Assembly (NCBI GenBank): GCA_022606135.1
Contig: JABYQN010000004.1
Location: forward strand, 372,001-436,000
Source of the DNA: Fomes fomentarius
Lineage: Eukaryota > Basidiomycota > Agaricomycetes > Polyporales > Polyporaceae
Reading direction: 5' to 3'
DNA: 64,000 nt
Part shown: one piece after another, positions 11,661 to 22,701 of the stretch
Layout: each line of letters starts with the position of its first letter
Position numbering within the stretch: the stretch's first letter is position 1
Notes under the pieces: model-generated
Databases searched by the model: none
Told to the model about the DNA's origin: nothing
What the model saw: the letters and a program-made list of their open reading frames with translations, nothing else
Translations under genes and position numbers: made by a program

Positions 11661-12640
11661 CGCGTGCAATCAACCTCTTTGCTGATGGAGACCTCTTCAG
11701 CTGTATAGAACCCGCATAGCCGCTAGACAGTCTGACCTGACTCGAACTCGTGTAACTGAGTTCTGCACCGAGCCCGATTCGTATGCGCGGATTCGTTTGT
11801 ACGATGATGTATTTATGTTTCTTGGTATACTTTCTTCTTGAATCGTATTACTATTTATGACTGCCTCTCAATCCCACGTTCCCAATCAGAATAGCATACA
11901 TTCCCATGGCGCGGCATACTTCCAGATAGCTCAGCTGCCCTTGGGCGAGGGTAGAAGGCAACTAATCGCTCATGAAAAGTCAGGTAAACATTTCCTACTC
12001 GAGTGTCCTAGTCACACTGCCATCGAGGGAGCTGTAGATCTGCTCCGCTTCAGGAAGAGGATTTGCGTGGGCCACATGAGGTGTGGTGGCCCACGATGAC
12101 AATGTCGGAACTTTCCCACGAGCATCCAGAGCATCCGCCTTTAGGCGTCCATATTCTGCCCCCTCCTGACATCGCTACGCTGGACGTTCTGGGGTGTAAA
12201 TTACATAGCGTAGTCATACAGTAATATAGAATGTTTTTGAGGTGCCAGAGTGCCCGAGAACACTCACAGTGAGTAGCTAGGAAGTGCATCCGGATGCAAA
12301 AGCCACCTGGATGCATCAAGATGGGCGCCAGAAATTTCTGACATTTATTTTATTACATGCGAGCTCGCGGTCAGGGGAATGCGCGCGCACAGTGGCGTAC
12401 TTATGCTTCGTGAATTGGAAGTTTAGGGAGGTGATACAAGTATATAGCTCTTTCTCCTAGGGACTGGTTGGCGACTGCGGAGAGGCTGCAAGTAGTACAT
12501 TGATGGCTGAGGCCCGCTCAGCTCGTATATGGTGTTCTTCGTGCTCGTTTCGACATTGTAATGGCAGCAGAGAAAGAACATTGAGAGTCCGAAAGACAAT
12601 GGACACACAGAGACAGGTGACTAGGTGGGCGAAGGAGGTA
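11661..12640. other. Intergenic, no gene recognised
   Basis: Short frames only on both strands, none with domain signals or paired splice sites. Confidence 0.5.
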
Positions 12641-12644
12641 TTGC

Positions 12645-13115
12645 TATGTTATTATACATCTCTAGCAGTGGTAGAAGGTGCGGAGCTGGAACCACGTGAC
12701 CGCGCCTGACGCGGGCGTAACGCAACGCGTACGCGTCTGTCACGCGTCTTGATGGCTCTGGCGATCTCAGGAACTGCAAAGTTTGTGCAACGGTAACTTC
12801 GGCATGTGTGTGTGCACGTTGGGTCTGGCACGAGACACTGTCATAGCAGTACCTTTGCAATCCGTAGGTTTACGGAGCGAAAGGGTACTCACCGAAGCCT
12901 TGCCATACCACTGCCGTCCCGGCTGGAATTCCGTTTTGGGGTCCTCCATTGAGATGAACCAGTCAGGAGCCTAAACAGAACTTTGGCTAGATCGCGCATG
13001 ACAGCGTAGCGCTCCCATAATAACGAGATAAGTAGAGCAGCAAGCAATCATGATGTCGGTACCATCGTCCTGTACAAAGTTCATCAAGCGTTCACCTGCA
13101 GGATTTGGATACGTA
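12645..13115 (-). CDS. Possible small spliced gene, unresolved
   Basis: On the minus strand a run reads APDWFISMEDPKTEFQ then GRQWYGKAS up to a donor (GTGAGT). An acceptor (TTTGCAG) about 115 bases on restores an open frame ending in a short basic tail. Upstream, an acceptor CCTGCAG precedes GERLMNFVQDDG. I could not join all blocks in one frame, and the product matches no family I recognise. It may be a small gene divergent from the one at 13365, or chance. The rest of this interval, up to 13364, shows nothing else. Confidence 0.25.
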
Positions 13116-13364
13116 ACAAATTGTTAGTAGAGAGAATACTAGGACGAGGTGCAGGTGGGGAAAGGGGCTGACGGTTGGGATGAATGACATCATAGCATTG
13201 CCATCCCTCGAGGAGTGATGTGAATCGACGTCATCCAAGAACGGCGGAGCCAGTGGGAGTCTGCGCGAAACTCCACCGTCCGCGCTTGCTTATAGGCCTC
13301 TCGACGTTCCCCGTTGCGCCCATAAGTTACCACGACTTGTATCCTCTTCCTCGCAATTCCCATC

Positions 13365-13993
13365 ATGGCTAGTATCATCCCCACCGCTCGCAACGTTCTC
13401 AAACTCTCTGCAACTCGGGCTGCAGTCCCAGCGCTGGGCGCAACGCCCCGCTACTACTCTAGCACCATGCACGATAACGACCCCCAGGTATGTACTCACC
13501 TTCCGTCCTGTACTTGTATGCCAGCTCAACCCGATACAGGTCCTCGAGATGGAGAAAAGGCGAAATTTGTCGAAAACGCAGCACAAGACGTCTACCCCTT
13601 TCCCACATGCGCCTGGTTGGAACGAGAGCCTTGCCAGTGCTTCAGAGGCCGCTATCAAGGTTAATCAATCCACCCAGACGTGTGCTTCAAGTTGATACTC
13701 ACTATTGACGCGTATAGGCCGACCAGTTCGACGGCTCGCCCAAAGATATGCAGAGCAATACCGTCAAGTACGTCAAAGAGCGGCACCATTCCGCCGACAC
13801 TGCGACGTTCAACGAGCCTTCTTTGAGCGAGCCTGGCGTCTCGACCCAACACATGAGGCATGGCGGTACCGCCGTCCCCGAAGCATCCTACTCGAAGGAG
13901 GAAGTTGGAGGTCCGCTAAAGGATGCGCATGGCACGGTCGTTGAAAAGGAAGTGCATAAGGAGGATGTGATCATTAGGAAGACGGTGTCGTGA
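13365..13993 (+). CDS. Small fungal protein, probably mitochondrial
   Basis: Three exons (13365-13487, 13540-13659, 13718-13993), all phase 0, give 172 residues. The first 35 residues are rich in Arg, Ser and Ala with few acidic residues (MASIIPTARNVLKLSATRA) and end near RYYSST, which looks like a mitochondrial targeting sequence. A conserved-looking block follows: HDNDPQVLEMEKRRNL, then HAPGWNESLASASEAAIKAD, a pattern I associate with a conserved fungal family of unknown function. The C-terminus is charged and Lys/Val-rich. No enzyme motif is visible. Spacing to neighbours is wide, so it is probably transcribed alone. Confidence 0.85.
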
Positions 13994-13999
13994 ACGCGT

Positions 14000-14875
14000 C
14001 GTTCTTGCAGCCTCAGGAGATGAAATCGTATATATTACATACGTTGTATCATTCAGTATGCCCATCGCGTCTACCCGACCACCATCGTGACTTCTGCTAG
14101 GAGTAGTACTGCGCATAGCCTCTCTAGACAGCACTCAACAAGGATAGGTGACTCTCTCTATCATGCTAGTTTCGAATTCGTTTGACTCACCGTCCTTTCC
14201 AAAGCTGCGAAATATTCTTCTCTCGACCTCTTTGCGATTCGGCCTAGTCACTATATTTGATATAGTATTCGTGAGGTTGCACAACCATCCATGGAAGGGA
14301 TAGAGATGCTGCAAGTTCCGGTAGATCTGTCGATACCTTCGACAGTGAATCGGTGCTGACGACGTCGCCAAAGACGATGGGAAGAAACCAATTTGAAGGA
14401 TCGTCGAGTCGAGCGCCCGTAATGACGACGGGCCGAGGACTCTCCTCCCACGTTGTTCTCGTGAGGCAGCTCGCCGTCTTCTGCCATCTCACCATCGTCT
14501 TCGCCCATCGCCCAGCAGGGAGCTCATATCTACCTGCCGATAAGCACACCTAAAGCTTGATCAGCTCGACAGCCTGATTTTGACTTGCCCATTTTCGACG
14601 TCTCGGCAATACCGCATACAGCCACCACGGTCCACGACAGCACACTCGTCCATTCTGCCTAATCTGTACACGTACGCCACTCCGCTGCCCAGTCTATGCG
14701 CCTTTCGCCATCCCCTTCATCCATCTCTGCTCCCTCATAGCAAGAGCGACGTCGCATGAGGCGTAGCGCACATCAGCCTGATAGTTCAGGGCTCTTTCAC
14801 CAAGGACTCGGCGCATACCTACACACACGCACTCACAACCGGCAAAGACACAGTGACACTCAACGCCACAGCGTG
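14000..14875. other. Intergenic, no firm gene
   Basis: On the minus strand at 14251-14508 an 85-codon frame starts MGEDDGEMAEDGELPHEN, and an overlapping frame reads RPVVITGARLDDPSNWFLPI. Neither has a recognised domain or a clear splice model. Otherwise nothing is seen. Confidence 0.4.
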
Positions 14876-16883
14876 ATGAATTCCTTCTGGGACATCGTCG
14901 ACTGGATCCTTCCGCCGGTGCGCATCATTGACGACCTCGCGGACGACCCCGTAGACCATGCACACCGCTCGCGGTCCAATCATCACCATAGCTCGCAGAG
15001 CACGCGACGCCAGTCAGGCAGAGATCACGACAAGGAGCGGGATTCTGGACGACGGAGGGATAAGGATAGAGACAGGGAACGAGAAAGGCCAAAAACCAAG
15101 GAGGGACGCGTATTGGAGGCAGACAGGGAGCGCGAGCAGCTCCGCCAGCGCATACAGCAGCTCGAGCGCGAGAACGAGAGCCTCACCGAGCAACTGCGCG
15201 CGACCCGCGAAGAGCTTTCCACCCTCACCACCGCCATCTTCACCCCATCTTCACCGTCCGAGCGTACGCCACTGTCCCAGTCCTATCTCACCTCACCCCT
15301 CGACCCCGCTCTCGTTGCTCTCCCGCCCTCTCGCACCCATTCTCGCGCGCCTTCTGACACCGAAGACGATGAACCGATCTCGCGCACCCCTGTGCACGCT
15401 CAAACGGCGCAGTACTCCGCTGAAGCTGCGCTCGCTGACCCAAGACGCCTGCGCGTGCTCTACACGTCCCTGCGCGCCACGTACGGCGATGCGCGGCAGA
15501 CGATCCTCTCCCAGGCCGAAGAGCTCGCGTCCTTGAAGTCCTTCCTCTCCAAGACGGATGTCTGGTCTGGCGCCCAGCTCCTCCAGGCCCTCGCGGACCT
15601 CAACTCGGAAATCATCCAGCTCTCTGCGTCGATTGCGGAGGAATTCGCTGCTGTGCTGCGCGCGGACACACGCGCACCCAGTGCTGCGAAGGAACGGGAT
15701 AGGGAGATCGTCGGACCGGCGCTGGGGGAGGAGATGTTGAAGTTGCTCGAATCGAGGGAGCATGCCGGGGACCCGACTCTTGTCCAATTTGCATTGCAGG
15801 CGTGGGAGGTGTGGTGTGCTGCGCGAGTTATGGACGCGTTTTGTTATGGTCTGCCTGCGGAGGTCGATAAAGCGCTCAAGTTAGTCTTCGAGCGAATGCA
15901 GCTCGAGGGTGAGTTTTTGATGGCTATATGCGCGCACATATGCTGACGAGTTATCACTAGAACCACAGCCAACGACTTCTCGGTGGCGAGCACTCACCTA
16001 CAAGCATGCACGCTCACTCCTTGCTCGTCCGCGACAGTCCTCCGAGCCCTCTTCTCCCGATACGATCACTCCGTCCCCCTTCAATACTGCACCCGCCTCT
16101 GTCGTCTCATCGTCATCATTACCTCCTCCACTGCTCACACTTACCGAGGCGAACCTCCGTGGAGTGATAGCTATTCTTGCTCTGTCTGGATGCACCGACG
16201 CACGCGGCCTTCACCGGGACCCTCTCCGCTCTCGCTTCGGTAGCGCGCTATCACGGATCAGCGCACGGGCAGAGCGAATCTCGACGGTCGTAAAGGAGGG
16301 TGTGCTCAGCGGTCTCTTCGAGGTCGTCTGGGTCCCACCATGTCGCTCGACGGCCAAGGACGGAAGTTCGAGCCGGCGCACGAGCAATGTGTCAGCCCCC
16401 ACTGCCAACGGCACGGCCATCGGGGCGAATAGGGGCAAGGGCAAGGAGCGGGAGTGGGTCAAGGAGGTTGAGAGGGCACAGCATAGCGACGCCGAGAACG
16501 AGGCCCCAAAGGAGGAGACCGACCGCTGGTTTGACTGGAACTCGATGGAGAATGTCTATGCCGGCCACTGTAACGAACGGTGTCGCGTGCTGTGCACTGT
16601 CGAGCTCGGGTTGTCGTTCGAGCGCCGGTTCCCTGAGGAGGAGAGGGAGGAAAGCGTCGATGGGGATGGGATGCCCGTCTCTGGCTCTGGCGCTGGCTCA
16701 AGGCCGACGTCGAGTGCATCGAGAGGGGTGGATGGCGTTGTGGGCGGCTTGAGTGCGAGCAACAGCCTGAACTCGAATGGGAGTGGGGTGCTGTCGGACG
16801 CGGGGAGCGAAGGAGGTAGGGTCGTGCGGAACTTGCTGCTCAAACCGAAGGTCCTTCTTGAGAGCGTGGTGGACATCCTGTGA
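14876..16883 (+). CDS. Coiled-coil protein of unknown function, 651 aa
   Basis: Two exons (14876-15908 and 15961-16883) joined at phase 1 give 651 residues. The start MNSFWDIVDWILPPV was preferred over an in-frame ATG 120 bases upstream, because the upstream extension is low-complexity and leader-like. The region at about residues 25-80 is very rich in Arg, Asp, Glu, Ser and His (DKDRDRERERPKTKEG). Residues 80-115 form a leucine-heptad coiled coil (REREQLRQRIQQLEREN). The central part is helical (ILSQAEELASLKSFLSKTD), and the C-terminal half is Ser- and Gly-rich with a conserved-looking WFDWNSMENVYAGHCNERC block. No catalytic domain is visible. A scaffold role is possible but unsupported. Confidence 0.85.
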
Positions 16884-18050
16884 TTCTTCTGCGCCTGTGG
16901 TTCTCGCTCGTCGAAGTGTGGCGTGCCGGAGCCCTTCTTGACGGTGAGTGGCTGAGTCCAACTTCGATGTTGAGTAGTGTGAATTTGGGGCTGACTTCGC
17001 GTCATCTCCGTAGCTGGCTGTGGGTCTCGCTGTGGCCGGACGAAGTCCGCGTGCCTCGCCATGACGGTTCGACATGGTAGCCGTCCGGTCTTCATTTGTC
17101 GCTCCTTATCCCAACCTCGTCCAGGTCCACACCTTGCGTCCTTATGCCGGCTATCAGGTGATGCGTCTCCGCGCGACATCAACTCAATCTGGAAAGCTTA
17201 TCCTTCCATCACCTCATCCGCGAACCCCTCACCCTACTCACCGTGCAAGTATAAAATTCGACGACCCAGGTCGTTTGTGAACATATTGCCCCCCTCCCCC
17301 CTTTCCTTTCCTTGCCGCATCTCAACGACACACGATCCTACATTCCATGTCCCATATGTGACTGCCCATCTCATATTTATATCTATACCGCATCTACAGA
17401 CCCGTTATCGCATCTCCCCGCACCCCTGCATCTACATCTTGCATCCGTCCCATCTCATCAGCCTCCTCGCCCCTACTGCAGATTACGTGCTGTCCGCTTC
17501 GGCGTAACGACTCCTCGTGTATCACAAGCCCCCCATCCCTTCCCCCCATCCCGCTTCTGTCACGACTCCAGGATTACGAATCATGAAACGACGTTACACA
17601 CATTCTTGCTGTGCAGACAGACCGGTCGTCTGTCGTTGTACTGTATGTCTAGCTAATGGTGACTTTTGGACTGTGCCCGGAACTGATATCGATCGGTTGC
17701 CACTGCCGCCGTCTTACGTAGACGTAGAGGGTTGCATATGCATATGTATGAGTATAGATCTACCCTGACCTTGTGTGTGGAACCTGCAATATGGGACCAT
17801 TGTGGCCTACTGCATCTGGAGACTGTTCCCCTGACCGTCACGCCGCCGCCCGTCGTAGCGTGACGTCAGCGTGACGCGGTTAGCGTCGTCACGTCACACG
17901 TCGCTTGAGACTCGGATTTGCTTTCTGCGCTGGCACCACATAGTACTAATGTGTAGCGACTCCAGGAGCGTCGCGACAGCTGGCAACTTCGACCTACGCA
18001 TGAGTACGTAGAACATGCAGCTTGAAGACACCTCTGACGTTGTTAATCCT
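16884..18050. other. Intergenic, pyrimidine-rich, with CRE-like sites
   Basis: Positions 17280-17560 are strongly C/T-rich. Near 17840-17900 lies a cluster of TGACG motifs including a perfect palindromic CRE, TGACGTCA, at 17861-17868. No gene is seen. Confidence 0.5.
17861..17868. promoter_or_regulatory. CRE/ATF-like site TGACGTCA
   Basis: Perfect 8-bp palindrome inside a run of GTGACG/CGTCAC half sites (about 17840-17900). It is the binding motif of fungal Atf/CREB-type bZIP factors. A role in controlling the gene at 18772 is only inferred from position. Confidence 0.35.
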
Positions 18051-19940
18051 AGGATATGCCATGCCAGGACACGCGGATTTTCCTAGGGACTGGCGCTCTT
18101 TCATTGTGCCACTCGGCAAACGGGAAGCCGCTACTGCTTGTATTGGTCCTACCTTGTCTTCTTTGGCCCTTTCTATGCCCTTTGCTGCCATTCACCAACT
18201 CAAATCTGGCGGTTCTTTGGTCCGCGTTCTTTGATGTACATCTCGGCAATCCCTTCAAGTTCTGGATCGACGTCCACTACCACAAGCATACACACAAGTC
18301 GTCAGAGGTTCTCTATTGCATTCTTTCCACGTTTATCGAGCACACGCATCCGAATGATCTCTCTGTAGCTCGTGGCTCAGCTGCTTTCTTAGGCGCCACG
18401 GAGGTCTCGTCAGGCCACAGCGCTCATCCTCGTGCTTCTTCCCCCACGACACTCGCCTTCACAACCACACCCAGAAATCAAGTCGTGCGAGCCTCGTGCG
18501 CATAGGCTTTGACCCTCGCTCCTTTCGGGCTTTCCATAGGTGACCGACAGCATTGACTCCATTCAATGCGCTTTGTGTCTGCGATCATGTTCTGCCCTAT
18601 GCGCTGGGTCTCTGTGGTCTCTCTGTCTGTACCACAGCTCTCCTCTCATGTCTTCCCTGTGTCAAAGCACGGACGAAGGAATGGAGAATATATACGCGCC
18701 AAGAGCAGTCTTCAGCCAACCAGAACTACTCACCACTCGGTCGTCTCATCTCATCGCACACTAGTCCCCGAATGGAACTCTCCAAACCCATCTCAATCAA
18801 TGATTACATGGTGCTCTGCGACGTGTCTGGCGGCGAAGCCGCATGCGACCCCGTCGACCCCAGAGTCGTCGGCCCGAAGGAGATTGTATTCAAGATGTCG
18901 GGCAGCAAGCAGAAGGGCATCTCTATGCGCGAACTCTTGTTGAACCCGACGACGGCGTACCTCATCGAGGGCGCGAGGGACGAAGCTATTCGCGTCTTCC
19001 TCGACAACGGTGTTGCTGATATCCGGGTTGTCATCTGGGTGAGTCTCTTCTCTTCGGTGCTGTGCATATTCGAACTGTAGGAGTTGACATGCGAAATATG
19101 GACGCGCAGGCCCCGGAACGTCCCGGGGGCAAGTGGACGCAGCAGGTCCGTAGGATCCCAGTCGTGTCTTCCGCGGGTGAGCCCCTGACCAACAGGGCGA
19201 CGCTCGGACTGCTTGTCGCTTCAGAATACAGCATGTTGTGCGCTGTACGTTCGCCAATTGCCCATCGCATCCCCATGCACTCAACTGGCGTTACAGCGTT
19301 TGGAACGTAGAGTACACAGGGTTACTGAAGGCGCTGCGCTCAGCCTCGACCATCTGCTACTCGTCGCTGCAAGGCAGATTGCCTGGAACGTCTACCAGGT
19401 GGAGGTTGCCCCCGACGCCTCTTCCGTTCGTCACATCCGTTTCTAGGCAGAGCAGTGTTGGCTTCTCTAGTTCTCGATTCTTGGGGGCTCTGCTATTTTA
19501 CCACTTGCAACCTATGATACCAGTAGAATAGACTTTTGGATACCACTCCCTCTGTGTTTCCGACCTTCCTGGAGCGTTGACCGCTAGGAGAATAGATCTC
19601 GTTCACGGAGGACTCGGAACGCACAGGGTCGGTGCAACTTTCATTCCCCTTCCGAGGCGGAAATCAAGTTTGCCCCGACTCATTGGTCACTCTTTGACCT
19701 TCCTGGTCCAACTCGTGAGTCACGGTTTCACTAGAGAGTGGTTGTCATGCTTATTTCAGCTACTGGGGACTAGGCGACCTCGACCTCGAGAAACCCCCTG
19801 TTCACCCGAGCTTGAGGTCCTTGATGTCGTACTACTGGCATCTGCCGGGTCGACAGCGTCGCCGCGCAATGGGATGGGACCGCATGAGCAAAATGCTATC
19901 GGCGGAAATGTACCGCACCATGTATACCTACTAGTACCAT
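18050..19940 (+). repeat. Direct duplicate, copy 1
   Basis: This 1.9-kb block is repeated in the same orientation at about 25190-26950. Upstream DNA (for example CTCGGCAATCCCTTCAAGTT), gene and 3' flank (for example CTTCCTGGAGCGTTGACCGC) all match with moderate divergence. The right arm of the inverted repeat sits between the two copies. Confidence 0.85.
18772..19446 (+). CDS. Unknown protein, duplicate gene copy 1
   Basis: Three exons (18772-19038, 19110-19244, 19297-19446), all phase 0, give 183 residues. The protein reads MELSKPISINDYMVLCDVSG at the N-terminus and contains DPRVVGPKEIVF, EAIRVFLDNGVADIRVVIW, RPGGKWTQQVRRIPV, LGLLVASEYSMLCA and ARQIAWNVYQVEV. There is no signal peptide, membrane segment or catalytic motif I can name. 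The copy at 25897 has identical intron positions and phases and similar intron sequences, so the pair arose by recent segmental duplication. Both copies are intact, which suggests they are both kept or are young. Confidence 0.9.
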
Positions 19941-20835
19941 CATTATAGGAAGCGTTAGATTGCTCTTCAGTCTCTCCGTCACAATCTACCCGCCCGCAAA
20001 GATTTGTGAGCTAAAGAGTCACGTCGGGGGGCTCATATGAGCTCATGCTCATTCTGTTTTAACTCGAATCGTACCCGTCAGTTCTGTCATCAGCAGCCAT
20101 GGCGACATTTGGCAGTGGTTACGTCTGCGTCCGGGCCGGGCCGGAGTCAGCTCCTCGCAAATGGGATATCCACGGCAGGCAGGGCCCCCTTCTCAAGTTG
20201 CCCACCCCGCCCACGTATGATGAATCGAGGCTGAGTACTCCGCTCCGCTCGTAGTCGAGCAATCGGTATATGCGACCTTTCGAACCAGTCAGTATGGGGT
20301 AAATCTTTACAAATTCTTAACTCACAGAAAACTCTTCTTACAGGGGCACAACATACATGCGTCTGCGTACAATACAATGTCTATCCCACTATCTTAGGTG
20401 ACAGCGGCGGTCCAGTGTGGGACGGTCATGCGACTGCAGTTTGGTCCATCGCTAATACGGCCATATGCTGAGAAGGGTTTTCGAGGGCTGGCGGCCATAA
20501 CGACAAACAGGGAAAAACAAGCGAGGCCCCTCTCTGAGTCTAGGCTGAGTCTAGGCCGGTCGGCGTTCATCGCCATGCTGTGTTCCAGAGCTCACTACGA
20601 CCTCAATGGGAGAACACCGCGCGTCACCATTCTGTACCAGCCTGAATACTCAGTCCGATCACAAACACAACCGTCGGTATACACTGCCTCGTTCGGAAAC
20701 ACCAGCAAAACGAGCCACTCCGCGAGAGCATGCCGGGGCGCCGCTCGGATACCAGAGTAGCCCAGGCAGTGTGTCAGCGACTTCAAGTTTCTAAGCACTG
20801 TTCAGTGTCGAGCGCTTATCCTCCTGTCACTCGGG

Positions 20836-20844
20836 TATATAAGG
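20836..20844 (+). promoter_or_regulatory. TATA box upstream of the right-arm array
   Basis: TATATAAGG lies about 95 bases before ATG-containing leader sequence (ATGACATGTCTTCGG). Both ATGs there give frames that stop at or soon after the first donor-like site, so a long protein from this promoter is unlikely. Confidence 0.6.
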
Positions 20845-21025
20845 TCGCCTGGTTTTGCCTCTCTCCCCAGAACGAGTTCCTTCGCCCTCTTCCTCCATCC
20901 CTCCGGCCTTCGAGATTCCTCTATCTGCTTATGACATGTCTTCGGCAACAACTCTCGCACGCTGGTTAGGTATGTTCAAATTCAACTTTGTGGTCGTGTA
21001 CTCATGATTCCTATTGCCACCGTAG

Positions 21026-22701
21026 TTCTTTTCTGGACGCAAACCGCCTCGTGAAGACACCCATGCGGGCATGGGTTATCAACAGGGAATTAGTGCATCG
21101 CACGCGGCTGGCCTGCAGTGTTGACCGTCCTCGCAGCAGCAAGATCTCGACCACCCAAGCAATGCTCAACGAACGGAAAACGAACGAACCACGGAATGAA
21201 GGCCGAGGTATGTTCGCTCAGTTTCATGTCGCCTTCCATATACTGATGCTGCGTGGGCTAGGATACCCATGCAGGCATGGGTGACCGACATGGACCGAGT
21301 GAGTCGTACCCGGCGGCTGGTCCGCGGTGTTGACGGTCCTCGCGGCAGCAAGATCTCGACCATCCAAGTTCATGAATGCTCAACGAACGGGAAACAACGA
21401 CGTAAAAACGGGATGAAGACCAAGGTATGATCGCTCAATCTCATGTGGCCCTCCATATACTGATGTTACCCTGGTTAGGATACCCATGCGGGCATGGGTT
21501 ACCGACATGGACCTAGCGAGTCGCACCCGGCTGGTCCGCGGTGTTGACCCTCCTCGCGACAGCAAGACTTCAACAACCCAAGTATGAATCTCATGAATGC
21601 TCAATCGGAACGGGAAACAACGAAAGAGAACATGGACACAAGGCAAAGGTATGATCTCTCAGCTACACGTCCCCGCGCTTCATGGACTTACTGATGTTAC
21701 CCTGGTTAGGATACTCATGCGGGCATGGGTTACGCACATGGAGTTAGTGCGTCGCACGCGGCTGGTCCGCGGTGTTGATTGTCCTCACGACGGCAACAAG
21801 AGTTCAACGTTCAACTATGACTCTCAACAACGCACGGGAAACAACGATAGCAACACCGCATACAAGGCCAAGGTATGGTCCCTCAGCCTCATGGCGCCCT
21901 CAATATACTGATGTCGCCTTGGTTAGGATCACTCATGCGGGCATGGGTTACCAACATGGATTAGGCGCGTCGCATGCGGCTGGTCCGCGGTGTCGACCGT
22001 CCTCTCGGCAGCAAGATCTTGACCATCCAAGTATACTCTCAAAGCACGAATGTGCCAATGTATGATTTTCGTTAGCTTCAATGTCGCCTTCCATATACTA
22101 ATGTCACGATGGTTAGGATACCCATGCAGGCATGGGCGACATGGACCTAGTGATTCACATGCGGCTGGTCCGCGGTGTTGACCGACCTGGCGGCAGCAAG
22201 ATCCTCGACCACTCAAGTATGACTGAATGCTCAAAGAACGGGAAACAGTCCGTGATACAAGGCCAAGGTACGATTCCTCAGCTTCATCATTCATGTCGCC
22301 GGACTTCACATATTGATGTCGCCTTGGAAAGGACACCCATGCGGGCATGGGTAACCGACATAGACCTAGTAAGTCACACGCGGCTGGTCCGCGATGTTGA
22401 CCGTCCGCGCAGTAGCAAGACCTCAATCACTCAAGTATGACTCTCATTACTGCTCAACAAACGTGCACCAACGAAAGCACAACCGGATCAAGGCAAAGGT
22501 ATGATCACTCAGTTTCATATCGTTCTCCATATACTGATATAGCATCGGTCAGGATACCCGTGCGGGCATGGGTGAGTCGCACGTGGCGGGTCCGCGGTGT
22601 TGACAATCCTTCCGACAACGTGGCTGCATCGCGATTCTGCCACATACGCCTATCGGAGACATACCCGGCGAGGGTCGAGATGAGGACGACACCTGATCGA
22701 G
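21026..22701 (+). repeat. Tandem array of eight ~215-bp units (right arm)
   Basis: Mirror copy of the left-arm array. The near-palindromes start at 21059, 21265, 21482, 21713, 21931, 22120, 22335 and 22555. Taking acceptor-like (TAG|GATACCC) and donor-like (AAG|GTATGA) borders, the exon-like blocks measure 182, 163, 170, 163, 133, 151, 167 and 149 bases. None is a multiple of three, so a single protein frame cannot run through constitutively spliced units. One frame containing MRAWV is open across most single units, but it cannot be joined from unit to unit with these splice borders. A non-coding spliced transcript or transposase-binding subterminal repeats fit better. Confidence 0.88.

Noticed and set aside
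16211..17182. Long minus-strand frames opposite the coiled-coil gene
   Set aside because: Shadows of the plus-strand coding exon; they break at the intron and have no motifs.
21026..22701. Repeat protein with MRAWVTDM units (possible processed peptide precursor)
   Set aside because: Exon-like blocks are not multiples of three, no upstream ATG feeds this frame, and no dibasic or other processing sites recur between units.
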